Assembly (NCBI GenBank): GCA_017939755.1 | Contig: JAGBAJ010000046.1 | Span: forward strand, 1-52,206 | DNA length: 52,206 nucleotides | Direction: 5' to 3' | DNA from: Clostridia bacterium | Lineage (GTDB): Bacteria > Bacillota > Clostridia > TANB77 > CAG-508 | In this document: piece by piece, positions 1 to 7,769 of the stretch | Position numbering within the stretch: the stretch's first letter is position 1 | Layout: each line of letters begins with the position of its first letter | Made by a program: the position numbers and the translations under genes | Notes under the pieces: generated by a model | Seen by the model: only the letters and a program-made list of their open reading frames with translations | Told to the model about the DNA's origin: nothing | Databases searched by the model: none

Positions 1-15
1 TAGTCATATACAAAT

Positions 16-21
16 TGTCAA
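16..21 (-). promoter_or_regulatory. -35 box of a promoter reading out of the window
   Basis: TTGACA on the minus strand, embedded in the same CTTGACA context as the other promoters here. Its -10 box would lie just past the left edge, so a minus-strand unit continues outside the window. Confidence 0.55.
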
Positions 22-62
22 GCATTTAATGAATTAAAATTCAAAAAAATGTATAAATTTAC

Positions 63-92
63 TTTACGAAACCCTTTTAATTATGGTATAAT
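63..92 (+). promoter_or_regulatory. Plus-strand promoter
   Basis: A perfect TATAAT at 87-92, preceded by TATGG, with a weak TTTACG -35 18 bp upstream. It points into the two micro-ORFs at 121 and 197, against the direction of almost all other genes in the left half. Confidence 0.55.
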
Positions 93-120
93 ATGGTAAT
101 AGTTAAAGGGGGGTAAAATT

Positions 121-156
121 ATGAGATATTTTTTAAAAACAAAAAATCACTCCTAG
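121..156 (+). CDS. 11-residue leader peptide (tentative)
   Basis: The reading frame MRYFLKTKNHS follows a very strong purine ribosome site (AAAGGGGGG) eight bases upstream. It ends 40 bp before a second micro-ORF in the same transcript. At 11 codons it may be a leader or regulatory peptide rather than a functional protein. The ribosome site and promoter are the only support. Confidence 0.3.
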   Translation: MRYFLKTKNHS

Positions 157-196
157 TTATTTTTATTAGAATTTTATAAAAATAATTGGGGGCATT

Positions 197-256
197 ATGG
201 CATTTTTAGTTACTAATCTTGTTTTACTATTTATAGGTGTTCTATTTTTTAGTTAA
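197..256 (+). CDS. 19-residue hydrophobic peptide
   Basis: The 19-residue product MAFLVTNLVLLFIGVLFFS is almost entirely hydrophobic and long enough to span a membrane once. It has a strong GGGGG ribosome site five bases before the ATG, a promoter at 63-92 and an intrinsic terminator directly after the stop (266-290), so it forms a complete plus-strand transcription unit. Size and composition recall membrane-active micropeptides such as type I toxins, holin-like or superinfection peptides, but no family can be assigned and no antisense RNA gene is obvious. Confidence 0.45.
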   Translation: MAFLVTNLVLLFIGVLFFS

Positions 257-265
257 AACAAGAAA

Positions 266-293
266 GGCAGAATTTGTATGTTCTGCTTTTTTT
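266..293 (+). terminator. Terminator of the micropeptide unit
   Basis: GCAGAA and TTCTGC form the stem, with a short loop, followed by a T-run on the plus strand. Confidence 0.7.
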
Positions 294-375
294 AAGAATA
301 TTTAATTATTCTTTTGATGTCTAGTTCAGTTGTCCGTCATAATGATTCGTCATATAGTTTATACCCTCGTCATAG

Positions 376-410
376 CCATTTTAAGCCATTTTTAAGCCCA
401 TTCTAGCCAC
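376..410. repeat. AGCC iteron-like cluster, locus 1
   Basis: Four AGCC words spaced 10-11 bp apart with T-rich fill (AGCCATTTTA-type units), i.e. one per helical turn. The first 14 bases reappear inverted at 462-475. Related clusters lie at 12937, 29249 and 51422. Confidence 0.6.
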
Positions 411-461
411 TTTATCACTGTTGCCAGAGAAATACTTTCGTCATAATAAATAACGGCTTAA

Positions 462-482
462 AATGGCTCTTTTTTTGTCCCA
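462..482 (+). terminator. Inverted copy of the AGCC unit followed by a T-run
   Basis: GGCTTAAAATGGCT is the exact reverse complement of bases 376-389 and is followed by a T-run. A plus-strand RNA could form a 14-bp stem closing a loop of about 72 bases and terminate here. No gene is seen in the remainder of 1-556. Confidence 0.4.
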
Positions 483-536
483 AAACTTATACAGTTTTCG
501 TGACAAGAATATTTAATTATTTTGTGCTGCAATAAA

Positions 537-561
537 AATAAAGGGTTAAAGTCCCTTTATT
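537..561 (-). terminator. Terminator of the 3.1-0.6 kb operon
   Basis: AATAAAGGG and CCCTTTATT pair around a short loop and are followed by T-rich sequence on the minus strand. The stem overlaps the stop codon of the last gene. Confidence 0.65.
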
Positions 562-790
562 GATAAAATGTTATTAAATCTTGTAATAGTTGCACACTTT
601 CAGTTGTTGTTAGTGCTTGTTTTTCAATGTTTACCTCATTAGTAAACAAATGTTTTTGGCAATGAGGACAAAAATAATCATACCCCTTTGCAAAACTTTT
701 AATTGTTTGGTGTCCACACACGGAACACTTGCATTTAAACATTAAGCCGTATCTTTTTAACGCATAAGCAATTTTTTGTTTAATTTCCAT
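557..790 (-). CDS. Small zinc-ribbon protein
   Basis: A 77-residue protein with one CxxC knuckle (CSVC) followed about 20 residues later by CPHC, a classical four-cysteine zinc ribbon. The N-terminal third is basic and the C-terminal tail acidic and helical. I take the ATG at 790, preceded by GGGGAGG, rather than an in-frame codon further upstream. The gene overlaps the stop of the preceding gene by 11 bases, so it is probably translationally coupled as the last of seven genes read from the promoter at 3072. Function is not assignable; nucleic-acid binding is a guess from the zinc ribbon. Confidence 0.7.
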   Translation of the reverse strand: MEIKQKIAYALKRYGLMFKCKCSVCGHQTIKSFAKGYDYFCPHCQKHLFTNEVNIEKQALTTTESVQLLQDLITFYQ

Positions 791-1193
791 TAAAAAACCT
801 CCCCTCTTCAAAATCTGCGTCAATATCATTATATCGTTCTACTATTCTCCAAATCATATTTAATTGATCTTCATCTATTTTATGTTCTATGCAATCATTT
901 AGTAGAACTCCTACAAATTCCCAATTTTCTTGCTCTTCATGTTCACTACACCAACCTAAAAGAGCATAAGAAATATGGTCAAAATCATAGCAACCGCAAT
1001 GAGAATAACCCTCTAATAAATAACTTAAATCAAAAATATTGTCAAGTAAATCCTCGTGTTGTTTTTCATTAAAACATTCAAAGTTACACAAATTTTCAAA
1101 GAATATATTTGCTCGTACTATACGCTCGCTTTCTTCCAGTAATTCGCTTTTATGAATACAAAAATTTGGCATATCTAAATCACTATATTTCAT
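780..1193 (-). CDS. Hypothetical acidic protein, 137 aa
   Basis: A 137-residue acidic, Cys-rich protein without a recognised domain. It overlaps its upstream neighbour by four bases and its downstream neighbour by 11, so it sits in the middle of a coupled operon. Its size, acidity and helical pattern are typical of phage early or host-takeover proteins, but there is no motif to support any specific role. Confidence 0.7.
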   Translation of the reverse strand: MKYSDLDMPNFCIHKSELLEESERIVRANIFFENLCNFECFNEKQHEDLLDNIFDLSYLLEGYSHCGCYDFDHISYALLGWCSEHEEQENWEFVGVLLNDCIEHKIDEDQLNMIWRIVERYNDIDADFEEGRFFNGN

Positions 1194-1552
1194 TTTCCCA
1201 CCTCATCTATAATAGTTTTTATTTCTTGTCCCATTTTAACTTGATAAAATAAACACATTTCTTTTGACGGTATATCTATAAATTCACAAAACCCAGTTTG
1301 TTCTATTTCTTTTATGTCTTCATCATCTAAATTTAAAATATCTTCATAAACTATACCATAAGTGTTATCAACACCCTCTTTTACATAGTTCTTTACATAT
1401 TCCAAAGCCCTATCATAAGTAAACTCAACGGCTCGGTTCTCATCATAAAGTCCCCAGTCGCTTTCCATTTTTTCTACTTTGTAACATTCAAATTCAGGGT
1501 GGGACGGCGGTAACCTAACCCCTACCTCTATACAATATACTTGTTTCTTCAT
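1190..1552 (-). CDS. Hypothetical protein, 120 aa
   Basis: Begins MKKQVYCIEVGVRLPP. I prefer this ATG over an upstream TTG because GGAG lies just ahead of it and because it leaves a one-base gap to the preceding stop at 1554. Mixed alpha/beta composition, acidic C-terminal half, no known motif. Member of the seven-gene unit. Confidence 0.7.
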   Translation of the reverse strand: MKKQVYCIEVGVRLPPSHPEFECYKVEKMESDWGLYDENRAVEFTYDRALEYVKNYVKEGVDNTYGIVYEDILNLDDEDIKEIEQTGFCEFIDIPSKEMCLFYQVKMGQEIKTIIDEVGK

Positions 1553-1553
1553 A

Positions 1554-1769
1554 CTAATACACTCCAAATTCGCTATCTATTCTATCTAATCTAGCAATTA
1601 TGCTATCTACCGACTGCTCGGTTAATTTACCTACGGCATAGAGTAAAGCAATCAATCGCTCATATTCTACTTGCCATTCTTGACTATCAACTCTAATATC
1701 ATTTTTTTGTGATATAAATTTCACAATAGAGTGTAAGTCGCTACTATCTCGTAATTCTTCTAGGCTCAT
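1554..1769 (-). CDS. Hypothetical small helical protein, 71 aa
   Basis: Mostly helical, with a strong AAGGGGG ribosome site. It lies one base from the downstream start codon and nine bases from the upstream stop region, indicating coupled translation. No domain recognised. Confidence 0.65.
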   Translation of the reverse strand: MSLEELRDSSDLHSIVKFISQKNDIRVDSQEWQVEYERLIALLYAVGKLTEQSVDSIIARLDRIDSEFGVY

Positions 1770-1778
1770 AATTCCCCC

Positions 1779-2450
1779 TTATAAATATATATCTTTTAAA
1801 TAATCGTGTGTATAAGCACCAATATACCCTTGCTGTTCAGTTGAAAGAGTATTAAACTCTTGCTTCCATTGTTTTTTAATTTCTTTTGCTAATGCTATTA
1901 CATCTTCCACATCGGGCAATTTAGTATCTAATTCCGTGTCATATTGTTGCACAAAGTCCATTATTGCTATAACAATGCACATATCATCATAATCATAAGA
2001 ATCAGAATAAATATCAGAACATTTTTCTTGTTCATAGTGTTTATACATCTCGTTAGTACCTTTGTTTAATATGTTTTCTAGTTCCAAGAAAGACATCTCA
2101 TTAAGACATTCGTACCCACCTTGTTCGTTATACCACCCTTTTGCAATAGGTAGTAAAAGTTCACATAATTCTTTTAAATCTTGTGTAGTTACATGAGGTT
2201 TATGTGGGGTAAAAAGAACACTCCCTACATTGTCCATATCAACCTCTTCATTATTTACAAAAAAGTGTTCACTAAAAGTCCATTCCAAAGTTTCATCATA
2301 TACGGCAAGATACATACTAAAATTACCTTGTCGGTAAAAACAAAGTTCAGTATCATCATCATAGTTAAGAGTTTTACCCTCTTCAAATTCTTTTAAAATT
2401 TTATTTATTTTTCTTTTATTATTACAAAATTCAAAATGTTTTTCTTCCAT
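1779..2450 (-). CDS. Hypothetical acidic protein, about 223 aa
   Basis: Start placed at the ATG preceded by GAGGAG. The longer frame would run into the preceding gene. The product is acidic, rich in Tyr, Glu and Asp with a central YDYDD patch, and has no recognisable catalytic motif. It is the largest gene of its operon. Confidence 0.7.
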   Translation of the reverse strand: MEEKHFEFCNNKRKINKILKEFEEGKTLNYDDDTELCFYRQGNFSMYLAVYDETLEWTFSEHFFVNNEEVDMDNVGSVLFTPHKPHVTTQDLKELCELLLPIAKGWYNEQGGYECLNEMSFLELENILNKGTNEMYKHYEQEKCSDIYSDSYDYDDMCIVIAIMDFVQQYDTELDTKLPDVEDVIALAKEIKKQWKQEFNTLSTEQQGYIGAYTHDYLKDIYL

Positions 2451-2454
2451 AACA

Positions 2455-2745
2455 CTACTCCTCTTCATATTCTTTTGCACACTCATCAAGGTCTATATTT
2501 TTTAAATCTATTTTTAATATTGCAGTTCTATTTTCTAAATATTGCACAAAATCATTGATTGAATAATCAAATTGATAATAATTCTCATTTACATATAACC
2601 AAAATTCAAATAGTTCATCAATAAAACTACTATCAAATTCAGTATCTTGTACATATTTTCTAATCTGACAGTAAAGGTCTAGTTTTAATATAGCATTATA
2701 ATTATCAGCAAGTTGCAATTCTTCATATATTTTATTGTAGTCCAT
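2455..2745 (-). CDS. Hypothetical protein, 96 aa
   Basis: A compact helical protein rich in Tyr and Asp. It starts nine bases from the upstream stop and ends five bases before the next start. The ribosome site is AAGGGGGG. No domain recognised. Confidence 0.65.
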   Translation of the reverse strand: MDYNKIYEELQLADNYNAILKLDLYCQIRKYVQDTEFDSSFIDELFEFWLYVNENYYQFDYSINDFVQYLENRTAILKIDLKNIDLDECAKEYEEE

Positions 2746-2754
2746 AAGCCCCCC

Positions 2755-3042
2755 TTAACACAAATATCTTCCACACGACAAGTCAAAATCGTCTTCATCG
2801 GTAAATTCTAATGCTAATTTTTTCTTATCTAAATGTTCCCATAAATAACTAATCATCATGTCCCAGTTATAAGTGTCAACACTAATATCATTTTTTAAAC
2901 AAAATGTAGTTATTACACAAGCCATAGTTATATCATTATAAGTAAATTGAACATCACTATACCCAGCAATGCAATAATTGTTTATATCTTCCACAAGAGG
3001 CATAAAAAGTTTATCTTGTGGACTTGGTTTTTTATTTTCCAT
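2755..3042 (-). CDS. Hypothetical protein, 95 aa, first gene of operon
   Basis: First gene after the promoter at 3072-3101, with AAAAGGAGA before the ATG and a leader of only a few dozen bases. Contains WDMMISYLWEHLDKK and an acidic tail ending in Cys. No known motif. Confidence 0.7.
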   Translation of the reverse strand: MENKKPSPQDKLFMPLVEDINNYCIAGYSDVQFTYNDITMACVITTFCLKNDISVDTYNWDMMISYLWEHLDKKKLALEFTDEDDFDLSCGRYLC

Positions 3043-3071
3043 AATCTTCTCCTTTTGTTTTTCTTGTCTTT

Positions 3072-3101
3072 ATTATATATTATCTTTTATGTTTTTGTCA
3101 A
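3072..3101 (-). promoter_or_regulatory. Promoter of the 3042-557 operon
   Basis: TTGACA (3096-3101) and TATAAT (3072-3077), 18-bp spacer. Directly upstream lies the AT tract containing AAATATTTCTTTT that recurs in the promoters of the first 13 kb. Confidence 0.85.
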
Positions 3102-3184
3102 GTAATTTTAAAAGAAATATTTTATTTTTTTAAGGATTTTTTACAATCAAAGAATAATTAAACATTCCGTCATAGTAAATAAAA

Positions 3185-3206
3185 CGACACCCAGTTGCAA
3201 GTGTCG
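3185..3206 (-). terminator. Terminator after the 3215 gene
   Basis: CGACAC / GTGTCG stem followed by T-rich sequence on the minus strand. The palindrome copy at 3151 and the promoter at 3072 follow, giving the standard cassette order. Confidence 0.65.
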
Positions 3207-3214
3207 TCATAGAT

Positions 3215-3700
3215 TTATTTTACAATATAATTTTTACCAATAAATTCCACCTCGCTATGATTATTTATAAAGTCAAATATTCCCTCTAATAAAAATCTTA
3301 TAGAACGCAGATCATTGTGATACCCTAGTGTAAGGTATTCTTCTTTTTCGGTAACCACTTTTAATAATTTTTCTATTACTTCTATTTTATCATTTAAAAA
3401 TAGTAAAGGGTTTTGGTTCAAAGATAGTTTTTGCACTAATTCCCATATTACTTGTTGCTCTTCGCTCATAGGCAATCTTTCTTCTACATCATATATAATC
3501 TCTCTCTCAAAGTCGGTTTTATCATCTATATTATATAAAGGTTCTAGTATTTCACTATTGATAAAAGAAGTGTCCCCTTGCTCGAAAGCGATTAAAGTTT
3601 TACCTAAAAATTCATACATAGTATATTCACCTAAAAGGTTTAAATCTTCCATTTTTTCGGCAACCACTTCGGCTAGTCCTAAATTATTTCTTCTACTCAT
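3215..3700 (-). CDS. Hypothetical protein, 161 aa
   Basis: Start chosen at MSRRNN because GGGAG precedes it. A helix-rich acidic protein with leucine-rich heptads in the middle and the C-terminal half, which may dimerise. It overlaps the end region of the gene at 3702 and is the last of a three-gene unit. No family recognised. Confidence 0.65.
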   Translation of the reverse strand: MSRRNNLGLAEVVAEKMEDLNLLGEYTMYEFLGKTLIAFEQGDTSFINSEILEPLYNIDDKTDFEREIIYDVEERLPMSEEQQVIWELVQKLSLNQNPLLFLNDKIEVIEKLLKVVTEKEEYLTLGYHNDLRSIRFLLEGIFDFINNHSEVEFIGKNYIVK

Positions 3701-3701
3701 A

Positions 3702-4268
3702 TTATTCTCCCATTTCATCTATTTGTTTATTTAATTCTATAAGTTCTTGTTCTAATTTTTCTCGCTTAAATATTAAAGCACTTCTTTCTGCCTCGCTACG
3801 ATTTGTAAAACAATAATCGGTATGATAAGTATGAATGACTGGCTCATAGCAGTCCCCACTGGTAAGCACATAACCATTGGCAAAATGGTCGTAACCCAAA
3901 TAATAACTCAACAATATTGTAAAATCGCTTTGTACAACAAAAACTTCCTGCCCTTGTTTAAAAAGTGTTATTGTATTAAGTAAGTCATTATATTCTTGTT
4001 GTACAACATTAAGTAAATGAATAGTTTGGTCTTTTGTTTTATCTATTTGCATTTCTTGTTCTTCCTTTTTATATTTTTTTGATAATATTTTTAAAAACTC
4101 TTCTTGCTTTTGTTGAGTTGAAAAATAATAAGTATGTCGATATGGCACTCCGTTATCTAAATATTTATTTAGAATGTGGGGATTCTCAATCCATTCTTCA
4201 AATGTATGTAAATCGCCGTAAACTTTTCGTGAGTTCGCATAATCATCTTGAATACTATAAACTTTCAT
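3702..4268 (-). CDS. Hypothetical protein with C-terminal coiled coil, 188 aa
   Basis: Start placed at MKVYSIQDD with AAAAAGGAG upstream. The N-terminal region has mixed alpha/beta character. The last 35 residues (REKLEQELIELNKQ) form a short coiled coil. The layout, a peptide ending in a heptad helix, resembles other phage proteins in the right half of this window. No catalytic motif. Confidence 0.7.
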   Translation of the reverse strand: MKVYSIQDDYANSRKVYGDLHTFEEWIENPHILNKYLDNGVPYRHTYYFSTQQKQEEFLKILSKKYKKEEQEMQIDKTKDQTIHLLNVVQQEYNDLLNTITLFKQGQEVFVVQSDFTILLSYYLGYDHFANGYVLTSGDCYEPVIHTYHTDYCFTNRSEAERSALIFKREKLEQELIELNKQIDEMGE

Positions 4269-4281
4269 AATTTTCTCCTTT

Positions 4282-4494
4282 TTAATTCTCCATAGTGTTA
4301 TAATCATATACTTCTTCTTGTAATAAAGTATCAATAGAAGTATGGTAAATATTTATATTTTCTTCTATAATTTCGCAATCTTCTTTATTTGTTGTTTTTA
4401 AGCAATGTAAACAAATAATTGTTCCATTTTCGGTTAAAATACCATAGCATATATTATCTTCTTCATTATTTCTAAATGCAACTAATGTATTCAT
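4282..4494 (-). CDS. Hypothetical protein, 70 aa
   Basis: First gene after the promoter at 4523, AAAAGGAGATAAAATT before ATG. Contains ICLHCLK, a lone CxxC. Function unknown. Confidence 0.65.
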   Translation of the reverse strand: MNTLVAFRNNEEDNICYGILTENGTIICLHCLKTTNKEDCEIIEENINIYHTSIDTLLQEEVYDYNTMEN

Positions 4495-4522
4495 AATTTT
4501 ATCTCCTTTTATTTACATAGTT

Positions 4523-4552
4523 ATAATATCACATTTTTAATAGTTTTGTCAA
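4523..4552 (-). promoter_or_regulatory. Promoter of the 4494-3215 unit
   Basis: TTGACA at 4547-4552 and TATTAT at 4523-4528. The leader carries ATGTAAATAAA, then AAAGGAG. Confidence 0.85.
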
Positions 4553-4634
4553 GTAAATTTTAAAGAAATATTTTAAAGTTAAAAAATATTATGCGTCATA
4601 GAATATTTAATTATTCCGTCATAGCACAAAAAAA

Positions 4635-4653
4635 TCGCCATTTAAGACGGCGA
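4635..4653 (-). terminator. Terminator after the 4661 gene
   Basis: TCGCC / GGCGA stem and T-run. One arm contains the over-represented octamer GACGGCGA (4646-4653). The palindrome at 4600 is flanked by two direct CTATGACG words. Confidence 0.7.
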
Positions 4654-4660
4654 CTTTTTA

Positions 4661-5077
4661 TTATTCTCTTGTATTAATTGCAATTTCTCCAAAATAAAAT
4701 ATTCCGTTTTCGTACCATACTTCAAATTCATCATCAAAAAGTTTTACTCTGCCTAATTCGTCATCTTCTAGGCTTTGCAAAGGGGCTACTTGCTCATACT
4801 TTAATAATTCTCTATAATTATCATCAATAAGAATTATACCTATTGAACCACTATCTACTGGGTAAAAATACCCGTCTTGATCTTCAAAACAGCCGTCCCC
4901 ATAGTAAGTGCTACAATTCCATACCGTTAGATTTTCTGCCGTTGTAAACTTACCATTAAAGTCCCCCGAAAAATGTTCTTCGCACATCTTGTCCCAAAGT
5001 TCTCTATCTTGTATTACATAACATAAGTCCCCTAAATAGTAAAGTCCACTAGGCATTTTACATAAATATTGTTTCAT
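4661..5077 (-). CDS. Conserved phage-type protein (DLCYV / DSGSIG), 138 aa
   Basis: N-terminus reads KMPSGLYYLGDLCYV and the middle contains YFYPVDSGSIGIILID. From memory this pattern is a recurring, functionally uncharacterised phage and plasmid protein, probably a small beta-rich domain. It is the last gene of a three-gene unit from the promoter at 5976. Recognition is by pattern only; no reaction is proposed. Confidence 0.7.
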   Translation of the reverse strand: MKQYLCKMPSGLYYLGDLCYVIQDRELWDKMCEEHFSGDFNGKFTTAENLTVWNCSTYYGDGCFEDQDGYFYPVDSGSIGIILIDDNYRELLKYEQVAPLQSLEDDELGRVKLFDDEFEVWYENGIFYFGEIAINTRE

Positions 5078-5078
5078 A

Positions 5079-5435
5079 TTACATCTCCAAATAACTCTTT
5101 ACGCATTCAATTCTTTCGTCATAGTAATCTAATAAAGATTCTACAAAGTTTAAAACTCCGTCATCTTGTAAGCAAGATACCTCATCTGCCCCCAAGTGAA
5201 TTAAATAATTTATAATTTTCTCATCACATTTTGATTCTTTTATTTGTTGTAAAAGTTTTTGAAATTGTTGTTCCATTGGTTCTTCTTCCCAATCTTCAAA
5301 GAAGTCAGTTATATCTCCATAGAATACTCCTATTGCTTCTTGTATTAAACTAGAACAATTTGTCTTTGTAGCAATTATTGCTTCAAAATCATCTTCATAA
5401 TATTCACTATCTTTTAATATGTTTATATATACCAT
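5079..5435 (-). CDS. Hypothetical acidic protein, 118 aa
   Basis: Very acidic protein with a DDFFEDWEEEP stretch and little basic content, which could be a DNA mimic or simply acidic. Lies one base from the downstream gene. No motif. Confidence 0.65.
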   Translation of the reverse strand: MVYINILKDSEYYEDDFEAIIATKTNCSSLIQEAIGVFYGDITDFFEDWEEEPMEQQFQKLLQQIKESKCDEKIINYLIHLGADEVSCLQDDGVLNFVESLLDYYDERIECVKSYLEM

Positions 5436-5444
5436 AAAACCCCC

Positions 5445-5942
5445 TTAAAATAACACTTCTTCTTCATTTGTATATTGTTTTTCTTGTTCATCATCAAATT
5501 GCCGTATAAAGCCTATATAGTCAAATCCCTCGCACCTTTCTTCTATATCGCCGTAATCTTCTCCCAATCTACTAAAAGCATAATATTCTAAATTGCAAAC
5601 AAAATTTTCAATAAAAGATACATCTTCATAGTCCTCATACCATTTTAAATAGTCCCAACCAAAATATACCATATCGCTAGTTAATGCTTTACTACTATTG
5701 TTATTTTCATCAAATTCCCAAAACTCTCGATTTTTTTGTAAATATAAAATATCTACCTTTCCTTTTGCAAACTCTATAATTTCTTCATCAGTTTTTGGTG
5801 TTTTACCAAACAAATCTGACATTCCACAAGACATCTCATCTTTTTGTGCAAGTGCCTTTTTTCTTGCTTTATTATATTGCTCTACTAACTCGCAATAATC
5901 TTTTTTTAAAAGTTTAATTCTCACATCACTTCTATAACCCAT
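5445..5942 (-). CDS. MGYRSD-type phage protein, 165 aa
   Basis: Begins MGYRSDVRIKLLKKDY. This N-terminus marks a family of uncharacterised phage proteins that, like the MGQRSQ (16409) and MGTNYY (41324) proteins here, open with a short beta strand straight after the start. Contains a WEFDENNNSS and FGWDYLKWY region. First gene after the promoter at 5976. Function unknown. Confidence 0.7.
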   Translation of the reverse strand: MGYRSDVRIKLLKKDYCELVEQYNKARKKALAQKDEMSCGMSDLFGKTPKTDEEIIEFAKGKVDILYLQKNREFWEFDENNNSSKALTSDMVYFGWDYLKWYEDYEDVSFIENFVCNLEYYAFSRLGEDYGDIEERCEGFDYIGFIRQFDDEQEKQYTNEEEVLF

Positions 5943-5975
5943 AGTTTTCTCCTTTTTGCTTTTAAGTTATACCTT

Positions 5976-6004
5976 ATTATAATATATTAAAATAATTTTG
6001 TCAA
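5976..6004 (-). promoter_or_regulatory. Promoter of the 5942-4661 unit
   Basis: TTGACA (5999-6004), 17 bp, TATAAT (5976-5981). The next upstream gene stops only about 20 bp away with no clear terminator, so read-through from 6372 is possible. Confidence 0.85.
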
Positions 6005-6023
6005 GTAAATTTAAAAGAAATAT

Positions 6024-6341
6024 TTAATTAAAATTTAATTGATGTTTTATTTTACACCCATAACTATCTAAATAAGTAAAAGTTACAGTGCTTGCACATT
6101 GTGGGACAATAGTTGCAAAATCTTTTGTCCTGTCTAGGTTAATAAATCTCAAACCACAAGAGTTGTAAAAAGTTTCTTCTAATTCATCAATAGGGCGAAA
6201 ATCAGTTTCCACCCAGCCGTTGTTTAATAAATCAGCCCTACCTTCTTCACTCGTAATTAGATAAATTTTATGGCAACCGTCAAAAGCAAATTCCTTTATT
6301 TTATCATCAATTTTTTTAGTTCCTATTTTAATAAGTTTCAT
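6024..6341 (-). CDS. Hypothetical protein, 105 aa
   Basis: Basic N-terminus, then mixed alpha/beta sequence with an ITSEEGRADLLNNGW region. Single-gene unit from the promoter at 6372, preceded by AAAGGAG. No recognised family. Confidence 0.65.
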   Translation of the reverse strand: MKLIKIGTKKIDDKIKEFAFDGCHKIYLITSEEGRADLLNNGWVETDFRPIDELEETFYNSCGLRFINLDRTKDFATIVPQCASTVTFTYLDSYGCKIKHQLNFN

Positions 6342-6371
6342 AGTTTTTCTCCTTTATTTATTTACATATAC

Positions 6372-6400
6372 ATATTAACACATATTTTTAGTTTTGTCAA
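6372..6400 (-). promoter_or_regulatory. Promoter of the 6341 gene
   Basis: TTGACA at 6395-6400, 17 bp, TAATAT at 6372-6377. The leader has ATGTAAATAAA. Confidence 0.8.
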
Positions 6401-6473
6401 GTAAATTTTAAAGAAATATTTTAATTTTTATTTTATTACAAATATTTAATTATTCTGTGCGTCATATAAAAAA

Positions 6474-6495
6474 AGAAGAAGTTTAGGCTTCTTCT
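6474..6495 (-). terminator. Terminator overlapping the end of the 6483 gene
   Basis: AGAAGAAG and CTTCTTCT arms. The last codons and stop lie in the stem, and a T-run follows on the minus strand. Confidence 0.65.
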
Positions 6496-7346
6496 TTTAA
6501 TGTATAAGTTTCAAGATAATTATTCCACTCCCAAGTTTTATCAAATTCATCTTGCGTATATGTCTTATTATTTATCACATAATTATCTTCATCATCTTTA
6601 TCTATATAAGCATAAGTTCCAAGTTCTTTACAATAAGCATAATCTTCTCCCCAACCCAAAATTGAAAAAGCAAGTTCATATAATTCTTTACTTTCACTTT
6701 CATAGTCAACCCAATCTTCGCTTACCCCATTGATGAAAATTCCTTTACCAGCATATTGACCGACTTGTTCTTCTGCATATTGAAAATGAAAAGCATTGTT
6801 AGGGTACATTCTTGATAATTCTTCTATGATAGGTACGGCAGGCGACCAAGCAGTATCAAAAATTATTTCATCATCACTTATGTTTGTGGTATTCGCATTC
6901 CATTTTGTTCCCCAGTGTTCAACACACCAACTATACCAGTCCATACTCCCATAAATCATTACATTGTTAAAAAGTTGTTCCCCAAGTTTTAATAATGATT
7001 CTTCGGTGTTATAATCTCCCTCTGTGTAAGAACACATATTATCAATATCGTGTTGTATACTTTCTTCGGTTGCTTCGTTTATACCTTTAACCAAGTAATC
7101 TCTAACATTATTCCTAATAATGTTCATTTGTTGTTCAGTTATGTTTTCTTTATTTTTAAATATATATGCTCTAAAAGCAATATCACCAACTGTCCCACTA
7201 GGTACATCTAACACTTGTGGCATAGGTATAATTTTATTAAAATCTAGTTCTTCGTTTTCGCAAATAGCATTGATAATATCTTGTGGTTCTTCTCCTTTAT
7301 CGTTTAATTTTTCAATTCTTAATACATTTGTTGACCAATTTGGCAT
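6483..7346 (-). CDS. Api92-like phage protein, 287 aa
   Basis: Starts MPNWSTNVLRIEK, matching the MxNWC/S N-terminus of the Api92-like family (ferredoxin-like domain in phage proteins). It also shows the family layout: an acidic middle, then WYSWCVEHWGTKWNA, FDTAWSPAVP and an aromatic C-terminal half. In these proteins the Trp-rich central motif is the conserved part. The function is unknown in all members I know of. Single-gene unit with a clear ribosome site (AAAGGAG) and promoter at 7381. Assignment is from recalled motifs, not a search. Confidence 0.75.
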   Translation of the reverse strand: MPNWSTNVLRIEKLNDKGEEPQDIINAICENEELDFNKIIPMPQVLDVPSGTVGDIAFRAYIFKNKENITEQQMNIIRNNVRDYLVKGINEATEESIQHDIDNMCSYTEGDYNTEESLLKLGEQLFNNVMIYGSMDWYSWCVEHWGTKWNANTTNISDDEIIFDTAWSPAVPIIEELSRMYPNNAFHFQYAEEQVGQYAGKGIFINGVSEDWVDYESESKELYELAFSILGWGEDYAYCKELGTYAYIDKDDEDNYVINNKTYTQDEFDKTWEWNNYLETYTLKEEA

Positions 7347-7380
7347 AGTTTTTAATCTCCTTTATTTTTACTATGTCTTT

Positions 7381-7409
7381 ATTATATATTATTATTTTTA
7401 GTTTGTCAA
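7381..7409 (-). promoter_or_regulatory. Promoter of the 7346 gene
   Basis: TTGACA at 7404-7409, 17 bp, TATAAT at 7381-7386. Confidence 0.85.
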
Positions 7410-7499
7410 GTAAATTTTAAAGAAATTTTTAATTGTAGCCAAAATTTTTAATGTGTCATAGAAAATTAAGAATATTTAATTATTCCTATAATAATTAGA

Positions 7500-7629
7500 A
7501 AAAAGGGCAAAAGCCCTTTTCTCCCACAACTTGTTTTTTGTTAGGTTTCACTGTGTTTAACCCCGACATTTATATTTCTTTTAAGGGAAGAAAGACGCAC
7601 CTGTCAAAAGAACCTGTCATTTTATTGAC
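7500..7629 (-). ncRNA. Putative small RNA A, about 130 nt
   Basis: A self-contained minus-strand unit with its own promoter (7636-7664), no ribosome site or plausible ORF, and a GGGC/GCCC intrinsic terminator (7506-7517). It contains the word TGACAGGT twice. It shares an ordered set of words with small RNA B at 11272-11477: GGTTCT, GACAGG, CTTAAAAGA and TGTCG. It fills most of the 424-bp gap between coding genes. Confidence 0.55.
7506..7517 (-). terminator. Terminator of small RNA A
   Basis: GGGC/GCCC stem flanked by complementary A/T runs, T-run on the minus strand. Confidence 0.7.
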
Positions 7630-7635
7630 ATAATT

Positions 7636-7664
7636 ATAATAGCATATTTATTTTTATTTGTCAA
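7636..7664 (-). promoter_or_regulatory. Promoter of small RNA A
   Basis: TTGACA (7659-7664), 17 bp, TATTAT (7636-7641), preceded by TGC as in an extended -10. Confidence 0.8.
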
Positions 7665-7750
7665 GTATTTCATAGCCTATTTTTTAACTTCGTCATAAAA
7701 TTTTTGGCTTTAATAGAATATTTAATTATTCTGGCCAATGAAAAATAAAA

Positions 7751-7766
7751 AAGGGGTCGCCCCCTT
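7751..7766 (-). terminator. Terminator after the 7770 gene
   Basis: AAGGGG / CCCCTT stem with short loop and T-rich tail. Confidence 0.7.
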
Positions 7767-7769
7767 GTT

